From assembly GCA_044226785.1 (NCBI GenBank), contig JBGAGK010000018.1, forward strand, positions 1 to 64,000: a DNA stretch of 64,000 nt, given 5' to 3'. Every line of letters begins with the position of its first letter. Within the stretch, counting starts at the first letter, position 1. The notes under the pieces were generated by a model. It made no database searches. It saw nothing but the letters and a program-made list of their open reading frames with translations, and was not told the origin of the DNA. The position numbers and the translations under genes were made by a program. Positions 1 to 9,747 of the stretch are shown one piece after another. The stretch is from TMP-86 sp039807285. Lineage in GTDB: Bacteria > Pseudomonadota > Gammaproteobacteria > Steroidobacterales > Steroidobacteraceae.

Positions 1-48
1 TATGAACCCAAGCGTGAAACCGCCAGTGTCGGTCGCTATCAGCGCTAG
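1..48 (+). CDS. 3' end of an upstream gene (partial)
   Basis: Only the last 15 codons and a TAG stop lie in the window, reading YEPKRETASVGRYQR in frame 1. No start is visible and the tail alone does not identify the family. An ending of the TASVGRYQ kind is reminiscent of sulfotransferase or TPR-sulfotransferase C-termini, but that is only a guess. The gap of 83 bp to the next gene would leave room for a promoter. Confidence 0.4.
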   Translation, partial: YEPKRETASVGRYQR

Positions 49-131
49 ACCCGAACGTCCAACAGATGGTCGTCGGTTCATGCTTTCTGTCACGGCCCGC
101 GACGATTGATTGAGGTAAGTTTAGCCACCCT

Positions 132-1772
132 ATGAACGCGCCCCTCGAAGCTGAAGCCGCACCAGGCTTTTCCGATTTTTTTGCAGCCATCCGCCGGCGG
201 CGAAAGCTCATGGCCATGATTGCCCTGCCGGTCGTGTTGCTGGCCGGTATATTGGCGCTGGCTCTACCTGATGTTTTCATCTCGCCGGCAGAATTCCAGT
301 TCGAGCAGTCGGCTCTCTCAGAGATCGAAGGCGCCCGCGCCAACCGTGACGAGTATGAGGATGAGTTCGTCTCCAAATTGAGCGAGCGGGTGCTGACGGG
401 CGAAAACCTGAAGAAAATGCGGGACGAATTGAAACTGGAGGACGAGCTCTCGGACATCCGTTCCAACATCGATGTCGAAATGGTCACGCAGAAAATCCTT
501 GATCCTCAATCCGGTCGCCAGAAGGATGTCAATTCCGGATTCACGGTCGATTACCGCAGTTCGACGGCGAATGAAGCCCAGGCTGCATCCCAGTGGCTTG
601 CCTCGTCATTTGTGACGGTGAACCGCCAGGCAAGGCACGACCGGATCGAACATACGGTGAAATTTCTGGATGCTGAGGCTGACCGCTACCGCCAGCAGAT
701 CGCCCAGCTGCAATCGAAACTGGCGAACTTCAAATCCAGGCACATCGGTGAATTGCCGGAGTCCGCCCAAGCCAATATGGTGCAGCGTGACCGGATCGAC
801 CAGGAGATCAATGATGTGCAGGCGCAGATCCGCGCGCTGGACCAGAACCGGATCTTCCAGGAATCCCAGCTTCAGCAGGCGCAGGTCGCGCCGGACGCAG
901 ACACCCTGCGGGACCTCGAGGACGAATACCGGCGCAAGTCGGTCAATTACGACCCTTCGCATCCCGACATGCTGGCGCTGCGCAAGCAGATCGAGGCTGC
1001 CAGACGCATGGGCTCGACCCGCGGAGACACTTCGCTGGCCGCACAGCTGGAGACCCAGAAGGCCATCCTGACCCAGACCCGGCAGCGATACAGCGAGGAT
1101 CACCCCGATGTCCGTCGCATCGAGCGGCAGATCGCCACCCTGGAGGCGCGGATCGCGGCGGGCGAGAAATCCGACGGCCCGCCCGTGGTGGCAACCGACC
1201 CGGTGGTGGTGCAGCTGAAGACCCAGTTGCGCAGTACCGAAAATCAGATCGCATCCCTCCAGGTCCGCCTTTCGGAGTTGCGCAACAAGTCGGCCCAGAT
1301 CATCGGGCAGATCGGGTCCAGTCCGCAGGTCGAGAAGGAATACCAGACCCTGATGCGGGACCTGGGGCTGGCGAACGAGAAGTACGACCAGATGTTGAAG
1401 CAGCGCATGGATGCAGAGTTCAGCGCGGCGGCGACCCTGGCCGGGAGCGGTGATGAATTCCGCTTCAGCCGCAAGCCGGGCGTACCGATGAAGCCCGCCA
1501 AGCCAAACCGGATTGCCATTGTCATCATCGGAGTCATTCTTGCCGGCATTCTGGCTGTCCTGGCCGGTATCGCCTCGGAAGCCTTCGATCCCACCGTGCG
1601 CAGCAGTCGCGACGTCCAGACCGTGCTTGGCCTGAGTCCGCTGGCGATCATTCCTGAAATCCAGAACTCCGTGGCTACTGCACGCCGGTACAAGCAACTT
1701 CGGGCGTTTGCCGCCAGCGTAATCGTCGGTATTCCCGCGGTGTGGCTGGCAGTTCATTTTCTGGTCGGATAA
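132..1772 (+). CDS. Wzz/GumC-type polysaccharide chain-length determinant
   Basis: 546-residue inner-membrane protein expected to set polymer length and to work with the tyrosine kinase encoded 13 bp downstream. A first transmembrane helix lies at about residues 27-48. A long periplasmic part follows with heptad-rich, Gln/Arg/Glu-rich coiled-coil stretches at about 175-240, 290-345 and 360-405. A second helix lies near 459-480 and a third at the extreme C-terminus (about 527-546). This is the Wzz/GumC/EpsF architecture, on the long side for the family. A PxxP-type segment (VPMKPAKPNR) just before the second helix is the usual Wzz signature. It is paralogous in role to the gene at 46034 and points to a second, separate polymer system. 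The ATG at 132 is chosen because the hydrophobic helix then falls where expected; GAGG lies rather far upstream. Confidence 0.88.
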   Translation: MNAPLEAEAAPGFSDFFAAIRRRRKLMAMIALPVVLLAGILALALPDVFISPAEFQFEQSALSEIEGARANRDEYEDEFVSKLSERVLTGENLKKMRDELKLEDELSDIRSNIDVEMVTQKILDPQSGRQKDVNSGFTVDYRSSTANEAQAASQWLASSFVTVNRQARHDRIEHTVKFLDAEADRYRQQIAQLQSKLANFKSRHIGELPESAQANMVQRDRIDQEINDVQAQIRALDQNRIFQESQLQQAQVAPDADTLRDLEDEYRRKSVNYDPSHPDMLALRKQIEAARRMGSTRGDTSLAAQLETQKAILTQTRQRYSEDHPDVRRIERQIATLEARIAAGEKSDGPPVVATDPVVVQLKTQLRSTENQIASLQVRLSELRNKSAQIIGQIGSSPQVEKEYQTLMRDLGLANEKYDQMLKQRMDAEFSAAATLAGSGDEFRFSRKPGVPMKPAKPNRIAIVIIGVILAGILAVLAGIASEAFDPTVRSSRDVQTVLGLSPLAIIPEIQNSVATARRYKQLRAFAASVIVGIPAVWLAVHFLVG

Positions 1773-1785
1773 CCCGGAATTTTCC

Positions 1786-2613
1786 ATGAGCCTCATCGAA
1801 ACCGCCATCAAGAAAATCCAGGCCTCGGCCAATGCGCAGGCGCAGACCTCGCTGGTCGCACACGGTGCTCCGGCGCAGCGCAAGGCGCCCCAGCGGCACG
1901 AACCGGTGGATCCGGCGAAGGTACGCCAGTACCGGCGGGTCTCCTCGAGTCCCGAGGCCATGGAGCGCAACTGCATCCTGCCGCAGGTCACCGACCAGGC
2001 CGCCCTGCGTGGCTACAAGATCCTGCGTACCCGCATCGGGCAACGGCTGGCCGCCAACAACTGGCATTCCATTGCGGTCACCGGCACAGAGTCCGGCCAG
2101 GGAAAGACCCTCACGGCCTGCAACCTGGCGATCGCGCTGGCCCAGGACCCCAGTACCTACGTGTTCCTGGTCGACCTCGACCTGCAGCGCCCGCAGATCG
2201 CCTCCTATTTCGGCATGCCGATCGAACGGGGTCTGGGCGACTATCTGGTGGGTGAGGCGGGGATCGATGACATCATCTACAGCCCAAACATCGAGCGGCT
2301 CGCGGTGGTGCCCAATACCCGCGTACTGGAGCATTCGTCGGACTTCCTCGCATCGCCGCGCATGATGGAACTGGAGACCGTGCTCAATGCCGAAATGCCC
2401 CGGCGCGTCATCATCTATGACATGCCGCCCCTGCTGCTGTCGGACGACGTGCTGACATTCGCGCCCAGGGTGGATGGTCTGCTGATGGTCATCTCGGAGC
2501 AACATACGGCGAGGGCATCGCTCGAGCGGTCCAAGGAACTGCTGTCCGAAATGAACCTGCTCGGCGTGGTTCTGAACCGCTCTTCCGAGCACAACGACAG
2601 CCCGTACTATTGA
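1786..2613 (+). CDS. BY-kinase / CpsD-CapB family tyrosine kinase
   Basis: 275-residue cytoplasmic P-loop kinase, predicted to autophosphorylate and to regulate polymerisation and export through the neighbouring chain-length protein. Walker A is GTESGQGKT at residues 100-108. Walker A' is LVDLDLQRP at about 128-136 and Walker B is IIYDMPP at about 209-215, all in family order. The C-terminus ends DSPYY, a very short tyrosine tail compared with the Tyr-rich clusters of Wzc proteins. The kinase domain is a separate polypeptide from the membrane activator, as in CpsC/CpsD and EpsF/EpsG pairs. It sits in tight tandem between the chain-length gene and a flippase gene. A second kinase of the same family lies at 47650 with a longer tail (DGYYGYYGYPP). 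Confidence 0.9.
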   Translation: MSLIETAIKKIQASANAQAQTSLVAHGAPAQRKAPQRHEPVDPAKVRQYRRVSSSPEAMERNCILPQVTDQAALRGYKILRTRIGQRLAANNWHSIAVTGTESGQGKTLTACNLAIALAQDPSTYVFLVDLDLQRPQIASYFGMPIERGLGDYLVGEAGIDDIIYSPNIERLAVVPNTRVLEHSSDFLASPRMMELETVLNAEMPRRVIIYDMPPLLLSDDVLTFAPRVDGLLMVISEQHTARASLERSKELLSEMNLLGVVLNRSSEHNDSPYY

Positions 2614-2663
2614 TTGCGCCGGGCAGGCGTGTCGCTGCGCATCCTTAGGGCTACACGCTCACC

Positions 2664-3878
2664 ATGCTGCTGAAGGTCAGCCGATCGCTGTTGCGGTCCC
2701 CGGCGCTGCGTGCGGCCGTGGTGCTGGGCGGGGGAGGGCTGGCGCTCGCGATCGGCAATCTCCTGCTGGCGCGCTTCCTGACAAAGGCGGAGTTCGCGCT
2801 TTTCTACCTGGTCTATACGCTGATCATGATGGGCATCAGCATCGGACCCATGGGTGCCGACGTGATCCTGACGCGCCACCGGATCATCCCGGACGGCAAG
2901 CTCCACCGGCAGATCCTCCTGACCTCCAGTCTGACAGCCCTTGGCATCGTCGCCTTCGGTCATCTCATGTACCCGCTGCGGCTGGAATTGCTGGCCTGTG
3001 TCTTCGTGGCCAGCGTGGCCGGCGCCGTGAAGACCATCCCGGTGGCGTATTACCGAAGCCAGCAGCGCTTCAGTACGGCCTTGATGCTGACGGTCAGCAC
3101 CAATACGAGCGTGATGATCGCGGCCCTCATCGCGTGGTGGCTCCAGGCACAGTCCGCGCTGTGGCCTGCCATCGGCATGACACTGACTTTGCTGGCCACG
3201 GGCTTCATCGGCTGGCGCAGTATCGCGGGTGTCACTGGCGCGGGACCGGCCGGACCGGGCTACACCTGGGCTGAAGGATTTTCCGCCATGAGTTTTTCCG
3301 CCTTCGGCATGATCCTCGGATCGGTGGACCGCCTGGTCCTGCCCGATCTGCTGGGCCTGTCGGCACTGGCTACTTTCAGCGTGCTGGCCACGGCGGTGGG
3401 TTCACCATTCCAGATGCTGCATCTGGGCGTGGGATACACCCTGCTTCCCGCCTTGCGCAATGCACCGGGACGCGAACGGCGCATCCGCGTGCTTGCACAC
3501 GAGGCGATGGTGATCGCGGTGTGCTGTGCGGGTGCGTCACTCGTGGTTTTGTGGACTACGCCCCTGATCCTGAAATACGTGCTGGCAGACCGCTATCAGA
3601 TCGGGCCAGAATTGATCTGGGCATCGGTCGTGATCGGTGTCCTGAAAGTCTCCGGGTCGTTGATGGCCTCTGTGGTGAATGCCCTGGGCACGAGCCGGCA
3701 GCTGGTACAGCTCAGCGGCATCGGGGGAGTCGCCATCCTGATCTCGCTGGCCGGCGCGTACGTCGGCGCGCGCTGGGGGCTGGTCGGCCTGATCTACGGG
3801 GTGAGCGCCGGATGGTTGTTCCGGGCGCTGGCGACGGTGAAGCTGGCCATGCCGCGGCTTTTGCACAAGGAAGCATGA
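2664..3878 (+). CDS. Wzx-like polysaccharide flippase
   Basis: 404-residue, almost wholly hydrophobic protein with about 12 predicted membrane helices, typical of the MOP superfamily oligosaccharide flippases that move undecaprenyl-linked repeat units across the inner membrane. It begins with a short amphipathic region followed by a helix containing GNLLLARFL. It closes with GARWGLVGLIYGV, a pattern also found in the protein at 15308 (GARFGLIGILYGV). The two are evidently paralogues. The gene follows the kinase by 50 bp and precedes a GMC oxidoreductase with almost no gap, so the four genes from 132 probably form one transcription unit. The family is inferred from hydropathy and these end motifs. 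Confidence 0.8.
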   Translation: MLLKVSRSLLRSPALRAAVVLGGGGLALAIGNLLLARFLTKAEFALFYLVYTLIMMGISIGPMGADVILTRHRIIPDGKLHRQILLTSSLTALGIVAFGHLMYPLRLELLACVFVASVAGAVKTIPVAYYRSQQRFSTALMLTVSTNTSVMIAALIAWWLQAQSALWPAIGMTLTLLATGFIGWRSIAGVTGAGPAGPGYTWAEGFSAMSFSAFGMILGSVDRLVLPDLLGLSALATFSVLATAVGSPFQMLHLGVGYTLLPALRNAPGRERRIRVLAHEAMVIAVCCAGASLVVLWTTPLILKYVLADRYQIGPELIWASVVIGVLKVSGSLMASVVNALGTSRQLVQLSGIGGVAILISLAGAYVGARWGLVGLIYGVSAGWLFRALATVKLAMPRLLHKEA

Positions 3879-3881
3879 GTC

Positions 3882-5378
3882 TTGAAAACCCGAAGCCTCG
3901 ACGCACTGAACCCTGCCACCCCCTACGATGTTTGCATCATAGGCTCGGGACCTGCGGGAACCTGCCTGGGCGTCTCGCTGACCCGTCAGGGACTTCGTAC
4001 CCTGATACTCGAGTCGGGGCTTGGTCTGGCCAGTTGGCTCACCAACAGCCGTGTGCAGTCGCTGGCGCGCTACGAGTACGATGGCGACACGAACTACCCG
4101 CTGAAGCAGACCGCATCGCGCCTGCTGGGCGGCAACTCGAATTTCTGGACCGGGCGGTGCGAGCGTCTGCACCCTTCGGACTTCGAGGCTCACCCCTATA
4201 CGCCGCCGGAGAATCCCTGGCCCATCGGGTACGCGGATCTGGACGACTATTACGATGCCGCGGAGAAAATCCTGCGCGTGCGCGGGGGCCCACGCACTGC
4301 ACACGCACCGCCGCGGCGGCATCCGCTGCCCCTGCCGGGCAGCCCGGACATCCAGTACCTGAAGGATCTCTGTGCGGGTGTCGGGGTGGAGGTGGAGGAT
4401 ACGGCCACTGCCACACCCAGCAAGACCTTCCGGTTTTTCAATGTGCAGAAGGAAATCCTGCCCGCATTTCACCGTTCGGGTCTGGGCACCGTGGTCATCG
4501 GAGCTACGGTGAACCGGCTCGTCGGCAATCGCGATCGGGAGATCACCGGTGCCGAGGTGACGACGCTCGACGGCCAGAAGGGCATTGCCCGAGCCCGGAT
4601 GTTCGTGGTGTGCTGTGGCGGACTCGAATCGGCCCGATTGCTGCTGTTGTCGGCATCGGAAATTTTTCCCGAGGGCATCGGCAATGCGGACGACCGGGTC
4701 GGGCGCGGTTTCAATGAACATCCCAATGTCGGCTTCTACGCCCAGGTCCCTCATGCCTGGCGGACTCTGGTGCCGACCAACAAGATCGCCCGTACCCATC
4801 AATTCTATTCAGCATTTCGTGGTGAAGGCCTGGGAGCCATCGTGCCGGTGTTCCGCCAGGCCTGGCTGATGCCCAATCACCTGTTGCCCTTCAAGTTGCA
4901 AAATCTTCCGGCAAATGCCCTGGCGGCGGTGGGGCGGATGGCGAAGGCTGCGCTGTACGTGGGTGCAGCGGTGGAGATGAAGATCTCACAGGCCAACCGC
5001 ATCACGTTGTCGCGCCATCGCACAGACCTGTTCAGCCGGCCGTCTGCTCACCTGATCTTCAACTACTCGAGCGAGGATCTGCAGCTGCTCGATCGCGCAC
5101 GCACCCTGATCCGCGGCTGGCTCGGACAGTTCGGGGCCAGCGGGATCCACGAGATCGAAGTCGCCTGGTCACGCCATCTCCAGGGTGCCTGCCGGATGGG
5201 GACGAATCCGCGCACCAGCGTGGTGGATGCGGATCTGCGGGTGCATGACACGCGCAACCTGTACGTCTGCGGGTGCGAAGTGTTCGCGACGGGCGGTGCC
5301 ATGCAGCCCTCCCTGTCCATCGCGGCGCTGGCATTGCGGCTGGGAGACCACCTGGGTCAGCGATTCAGGCAGCGTTGA
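3882..5378 (+). CDS. GMC-family FAD-dependent oxidoreductase
   Basis: 498-residue flavoprotein. The N-terminal dinucleotide-binding fingerprint is GSGPAGTCLG at residues 21-30, with an acidic end to the second strand (LILESG). The C-terminal GMC_oxred_C region is clear: HLQGACRMG, then a Val-Asp-x-Asp-Leu segment, LYVCG, and GGAMQPSLSIAALA. GMC enzymes oxidise alcohols and sugars. In polysaccharide loci such proteins probably oxidise a sugar hydroxyl, but the substrate cannot be read here. The start is a TTG placed 3 bp after the flippase stop, which suggests translational coupling. No better in-frame start precedes the nucleotide-binding motif. The 3' end overlaps the convergent gene at 5365 by 14 bp. 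Confidence 0.85.
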   Translation: MKTRSLDALNPATPYDVCIIGSGPAGTCLGVSLTRQGLRTLILESGLGLASWLTNSRVQSLARYEYDGDTNYPLKQTASRLLGGNSNFWTGRCERLHPSDFEAHPYTPPENPWPIGYADLDDYYDAAEKILRVRGGPRTAHAPPRRHPLPLPGSPDIQYLKDLCAGVGVEVEDTATATPSKTFRFFNVQKEILPAFHRSGLGTVVIGATVNRLVGNRDREITGAEVTTLDGQKGIARARMFVVCCGGLESARLLLLSASEIFPEGIGNADDRVGRGFNEHPNVGFYAQVPHAWRTLVPTNKIARTHQFYSAFRGEGLGAIVPVFRQAWLMPNHLLPFKLQNLPANALAAVGRMAKAALYVGAAVEMKISQANRITLSRHRTDLFSRPSAHLIFNYSSEDLQLLDRARTLIRGWLGQFGASGIHEIEVAWSRHLQGACRMGTNPRTSVVDADLRVHDTRNLYVCGCEVFATGGAMQPSLSIAALALRLGDHLGQRFRQR

Positions 5379-6777
5379 GTGGATCCGCCGCGGCCCCCGC
5401 GGCTGGCTGCGCAGCCGTCTTGCGCCGCAGGATGTACGGGTATTTCCCCGACTCGCTCAAGGGGATGTCATCGAGGAATTCGAAGCGCACCGGGCAGTTC
5501 TCCGTCATCACCAGGGCGATTGCCTTGCGGATCTCCTGCAGGTGCGGCGCGGCCAGCTCTGGGGTGACACCGGACTCGAGCACGAGATTGACGGTGATCG
5601 ACCCGTCCTGCTCCTGGATGATCTGGCCCTTCTTCAGCGCCTTGTTGTTGATCTTTTCCGCCATGATCCAGATGAAATAGCCCGGATCGATCTGCTCGCC
5701 CCGCGGATTGAACAGGACCTCCACGACTCTGCCATTGAGTGATTCAAGCAACGGAAAGTGCCGGCCGCAGGTACAGGATTTCGCCGTCAGATGCCCGCGG
5801 TCACCGATCCGGTAGCGGATGAAGGGCATGGCGTGATTCATCAGAGGCGTGATCGCTAGCTCTCCGTCGGCTTCCATGACAGGCCGTTCATCTGCGCCGA
5901 TGACCTCGACCACGTGCGCCTGGGTTGCGATGTGGTGACCCCCGCGTTCCAGGCACTGGCATGCCACGGCACCCACCTCGCGCGAGCCATAGGCGCTGAT
6001 GGCCGGTGACCTGAACGCCTGCTCGATGGCTTTGACCATGAACGGGTACACCGTGGCGCCGCCCAGCACCACCGATGCCGGTGCATGGACTTCGAGTCCG
6101 TGTTCGTTGATGTAGCGCGCCACACCGTCGATGCCATCCCGGAAGCACCACAGCATCCTTGGCTGCCATTCATTGATGTGACGGATGATGTCGAGGATGC
6201 GCTGCTCCGGCAGATGCCAGCATTGCTCGAAGCGGCGGTTGTAGATGAAGTTCTCGACATGGGCCTTCAAGCCCAGCGTGCCGAGCCGCAGATCGCGCTC
6301 GTTGCCCCAGATCTTCATCTCGCGATCGCCGATCTGCTTGCCCACGGTCTCGAAGTGATAGGTCCGGGTGGCGATGGTGACGCCCCAGTAGACATTGTCC
6401 TGCCAGAACCTAACCGGCTGGCCCGTGGAGCCCCCGGAGCGGTTCCGGTGTGCCTTCCGGCCTCGCGGCAGTTGGCGAGCGATCAGCCGCTCGCCCTGGG
6501 CGCGGATGATGTCCTTGGTCAGAAACGGGATGTCTTCGAAGCGCTCGAGATTGACGCTCCCATCGGGCCGCACGGCTCCGCAATGCTCCAGGACCTCGTG
6601 GTAGTAGTCCGTCTGGCTCCAGGCGTGATGGAGCAGTTCTTCCAGCCGTCGCTCCTGGACAGCACGGATCGCCTCCGGCGATTTGCGTTCGATGGAATGG
6701 ATGAGATCGAGCTCGCGCCCGATGCTCGCGTCCTGCACGGCAAATGCGGCCTTGATGACCGGGGCGCGCCAGTTCAT
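5365..6777 (-). CDS. PaaK/CapK-like adenylate-forming ligase
   Basis: 470-residue protein of the phenylacetate-CoA ligase-like branch of the ANL superfamily, often called CapK when in capsule clusters. The phosphate-binding motif is RSGGSTGQPV at about residues 113-122. The YGSREVGAVA segment corresponds to the adenine-binding region. RYRIGDRG gives the hinge motif, followed by CTCGRHFP, a cysteine-containing turn usual in this subgroup. It should activate a carboxylic acid as an acyl-adenylate and pass it to CoA or to a carrier protein. It lies near an operon with a stand-alone ACP and an MBOAT acyltransferase (8257-14490), so activation of the decorating acid is a reasonable inference. It is transcribed away from the GT4 gene at 7036, leaving a 258-bp divergent promoter region. 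Confidence 0.82.
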   Translation of the reverse strand: MNWRAPVIKAAFAVQDASIGRELDLIHSIERKSPEAIRAVQERRLEELLHHAWSQTDYYHEVLEHCGAVRPDGSVNLERFEDIPFLTKDIIRAQGERLIARQLPRGRKAHRNRSGGSTGQPVRFWQDNVYWGVTIATRTYHFETVGKQIGDREMKIWGNERDLRLGTLGLKAHVENFIYNRRFEQCWHLPEQRILDIIRHINEWQPRMLWCFRDGIDGVARYINEHGLEVHAPASVVLGGATVYPFMVKAIEQAFRSPAISAYGSREVGAVACQCLERGGHHIATQAHVVEVIGADERPVMEADGELAITPLMNHAMPFIRYRIGDRGHLTAKSCTCGRHFPLLESLNGRVVEVLFNPRGEQIDPGYFIWIMAEKINNKALKKGQIIQEQDGSITVNLVLESGVTPELAAPHLQEIRKAIALVMTENCPVRFEFLDDIPLSESGKYPYILRRKTAAQPAAGAAADPLNAA

Positions 6778-7035
6778 GTCCTGCTCTTGTGGATCCGCGT
6801 TGAATCGAAGCGGGCAGTATCGAAAAGCGGCCGCCGTCCGGCTGTGACGGGAATCACGTCAGCCAGTCCCCGCGGCCGAGCGCACGTCGCCAATATGCAT
6901 GAAATATGTCCATTCGGAAGCCGCCGGAAGGCAGATGTCACCCGGTCTGCGCTTTCTGATAAATTGCAGCATCGAGCGCCACAATACCCGGAAGCTGCAG
7001 GGATTCGCGCGGCACAGGCCACGCCTGACCCATAC

Positions 7036-8193
7036 ATGAGATCGCGCCACACCATTCTGCATGTCATCGACTCGCTCGACCTGGGTGGGGCACAGTCGGT
7101 GCTCATCAACCTGATCCGCCACGGCGACCGGGAGCGGTTCGATTTCGAGGTCGCGACCATGCACGGCCATGGCGTGTATTGGGACTCGGTACGTGCCCTG
7201 GGTGTGCCGGTCCACTCGCTGTCGGTGCATCCGTTTGTTCCAAGCTACATTCCGGCGCTGCTGTGGCTGTGCAGCACGCGGCGATACGACATTGTACATA
7301 CGCACCTGATCGGTTCGAATCTGATCGCCAAGCCCCTGGCTGCACTCTGCCGGGTCAGGGTTCGCATCAATCATGACCATTGCAACGACAAGACCAGCAT
7401 GAGTCCGTGGCTGGTGCGAGCCGACAAGCTCACCAATCGCCTGTCGACCCATGTGGTGGCAGTGTCCGCTTCGGTGCGCGATTATGCGGTGCGCCAGGAA
7501 GGACTGGCGGCCGATCGCGTGGATACCGTCTACAACGGCATCGACCTGTCCGATTTCCAGCCAAGGCCCGCCATGCAGGGCACCGCGCGCGAGCGGTTCG
7601 GAATCCCTCCGGATGCCTTCGTGGTCGTGGGCGTCGGTCGTCTGTCCTATCAGAAGAATTTCGGATTATTCCTGCAGGTGGCTGCGCGGGTCCTGAAAGA
7701 CCGCCCCCAGGCGTTCTTCGCCATTGCCGGTACCGGCGATGAAGATGCGGCGTTGCGCCGTCAGGCGCAGGAGCTGGGTCTTGGTTCGCGACTGAAATTC
7801 CTGGGATTCGTTTCGGACATGCGCGCCCTGTATCCGGCTGCGGATGTCCTGATGCTGACTTCGCGCTACGAGGGCCTGCCCATCACCATCCTGGAATCCA
7901 TGGCGACCGGGACGGTCATCGTTTCCTCCAACCTCGATGGCGTGCAGGAAGTGCTGCGTGACGGTGAGGACAGTGCGCTGGTCACACCGGGGGATGCCGA
8001 AGGGTTTGCCCGGCGCCTGGTGCAACTCATCGATTCACCGGAGCTGGCCGCAAGTTACCGCCAGGCCGCGCTGGCGAAGGTTCGTGCCAGCTTTTCGGCC
8101 GAGGCCGCGGCGCGGGCTGTGGAGTCGATCTACCTTCGATATCTTCCCGGCGCAGCGGGTATTCCGGCGGTCACGCCCGGCGGCCGGTCGTAG
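7036..8193 (+). CDS. Glycosyltransferase family 4
   Basis: 385-residue GT-B fold retaining glycosyltransferase. The N-terminus reads HVIDSLDLGGAQSVL, the usual GT4 acceptor-domain opening with a Gly-Gly-Ala turn. DIVHTHL and a VYNGIDL segment follow at mid-protein. The donor-binding domain has the VVVGVGRLSYQKNF start and the E-x7-E type motif RYEGLPITILESMATG. The ATG at 7036 is chosen because the reading frame upstream of it is only open non-coding sequence overlapping the opposite-strand ligase gene. It stands alone between divergent and convergent neighbours. The sugar transferred cannot be predicted. Confidence 0.87.
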   Translation: MRSRHTILHVIDSLDLGGAQSVLINLIRHGDRERFDFEVATMHGHGVYWDSVRALGVPVHSLSVHPFVPSYIPALLWLCSTRRYDIVHTHLIGSNLIAKPLAALCRVRVRINHDHCNDKTSMSPWLVRADKLTNRLSTHVVAVSASVRDYAVRQEGLAADRVDTVYNGIDLSDFQPRPAMQGTARERFGIPPDAFVVVGVGRLSYQKNFGLFLQVAARVLKDRPQAFFAIAGTGDEDAALRRQAQELGLGSRLKFLGFVSDMRALYPAADVLMLTSRYEGLPITILESMATGTVIVSSNLDGVQEVLRDGEDSALVTPGDAEGFARRLVQLIDSPELAASYRQAALAKVRASFSAEAAARAVESIYLRYLPGAAGIPAVTPGGRS

Positions 8194-8256
8194 CCGGGCC
8201 GCGGGTCCTGGCCGGGCAACTGATCCAGGCCGGACAGGCGGGCGGACATCTGAAGC

Positions 8257-9747
8257 TCAGTCCTGACGTGGTGGCACTGTGCCTGTGAGCTCGATCAGAC
8301 GAAGTCCGGGCGAATCAGTCCCTGTCAGTGCCGCGACCAATTTCCACGCAAGTTCCGCAGGATCTGCCAGCGGGCTGAGGGAGAAGGGCGTGTTCGTCTG
8401 GTCAGTGCGCATGCGGGGAAGACGTGCGATCACGAAACGGGCGTCCTGATACTCCCGGGACAGCGCCTGGATCAGCCCTTCCTGCGCCGCCTTGGCCGCC
8501 AGGTAGTGGGGGAAGCCAGGTACCGGGACGCTGAGGTAGGCGGTCGAGACATGCACGAACTGCCCGCCGCGAGCCAGCTGCGGCAGGAGTTGGCGGGCGC
8601 AGGCCAGGGAGATGGCGAGGTTCCGGCGCACGAACTCCTGCAGTTCCTCGTCGCCTTGTTCGACCAGGCGGGCCTCGGGGATGGGCGGCGAGGCATTGCA
8701 GATGATCAGATCCAGCGGGCCGAGTCTCGCCGCTTCGACGCCGAGCTGCCGGGCAGCGGCCGGATCCTCCAGGTCGGCGCGGATCCCGTTGAACCCGCAG
8801 CCCAGATCCCGGGCAACGCGGGCAAATGCCTGGATCTCGGCTGGTTCGCCCCGATGATGTGCGATCACCTGGGCGCCCGCCTGGAGGCAGGCCAGAACCA
8901 TCTCGGCGCCCAATCCTCGGGCAGCGCCCGTGACGAGTACCTTCTTTCCGCGAAGGGTCCTGGGCATTGCCTCAGGAGGCCGGGATCCACCGAGCGCGGG
9001 GGCCACGGGTTCGGGTCGGCGAAACGCGCTCAGGGCCAGCTGCCCGATGCCAGGACCCCGTGCCTGCAGGGTGTACCGGTTGAACCGGCTGTCGAACGAT
9101 GCTTCATCCAGATCGAGCAGCAATTCGGGCGATGGCGTGGCGGGCATGGCGAATTCCACCTGTGCCTCGGCAAACAGCGCCTGCCGTCCCGGCATCTCCA
9201 TGCCGACGTGATAGCTCATCCACAGCAGGGTAGCGATCTGCTGCGCCGGAAACTGACCTGCCGACAGGTTGAAGGTTTCAAGCAGGTGAGCGAGCGCGGC
9301 CTGTGCGACCGTAAAGCCCGTTTTCCGGGTGGTGCAGAGCGGCTGTGGGGAAGCGCTGGCACGGGGTTCAAAGTCGACTTCGGCCGCAAGGCCGGCGCCG
9401 GCATGACCATCCCAATCCTGTGCATGCAGGTGGATGACGAGGTAGTCGATGCCGCCGCGACCAATGCGCAAACGGCGTCGGGGACCGTCGAGGGATTCGA
9501 TCAGGTCGTAGCCGGTATCCACGAACAGGGGTTTTCTGAACGTGCTGCGGAGCGAAATCAGCCGTTGCGGGCCCGCGCTCCCGAGCAGGGCGATGGCGCG
9601 AAGGACTGCGGCCATGCCATAGGCAACCGGTCGGCCGAACGGGGTCCGGCGCGCGTACTGTGCATCGCGATGCAGGGGGTTGGCATCACGGCTGGCCTCG
9701 AAAAAGGCTTCGATGTGCGCGGCCGAAAGGGTCAGGAGGGCGGCCAT
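8257..9747 (-). CDS. MaoC-like hot-dog dehydratase fused to SDR reductase
   Basis: 496-residue two-domain protein. Residues about 1-125 carry a MaoC-type hot-dog motif, DANPLHRD at 21-28, with the Asp and His of the hydratase active site. They are followed by a second, degenerate hot-dog-like half. Residues about 265-496 form a short-chain dehydrogenase with TGAARGLG at 273-280, an Asn-Ala-Ser strand (CNAS) and the catalytic pair in HYLAAK (YxxxK), with a Ser before it. Such a pair could reduce and dehydrate, or hydrate, a beta-oxo or hydroxy-acyl thioester. It is the last gene of the minus-strand operon with MBOAT, ACP and FkbH; its ATG overlaps the MBOAT stop. The likely role is to tailor the acyl group held on the ACP. 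The substrate is unknown. Confidence 0.78.
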   Translation of the reverse strand: MAALLTLSAAHIEAFFEASRDANPLHRDAQYARRTPFGRPVAYGMAAVLRAIALLGSAGPQRLISLRSTFRKPLFVDTGYDLIESLDGPRRRLRIGRGGIDYLVIHLHAQDWDGHAGAGLAAEVDFEPRASASPQPLCTTRKTGFTVAQAALAHLLETFNLSAGQFPAQQIATLLWMSYHVGMEMPGRQALFAEAQVEFAMPATPSPELLLDLDEASFDSRFNRYTLQARGPGIGQLALSAFRRPEPVAPALGGSRPPEAMPRTLRGKKVLVTGAARGLGAEMVLACLQAGAQVIAHHRGEPAEIQAFARVARDLGCGFNGIRADLEDPAAARQLGVEAARLGPLDLIICNASPPIPEARLVEQGDEELQEFVRRNLAISLACARQLLPQLARGGQFVHVSTAYLSVPVPGFPHYLAAKAAQEGLIQALSREYQDARFVIARLPRMRTDQTNTPFSLSPLADPAELAWKLVAALTGTDSPGLRLIELTGTVPPRQD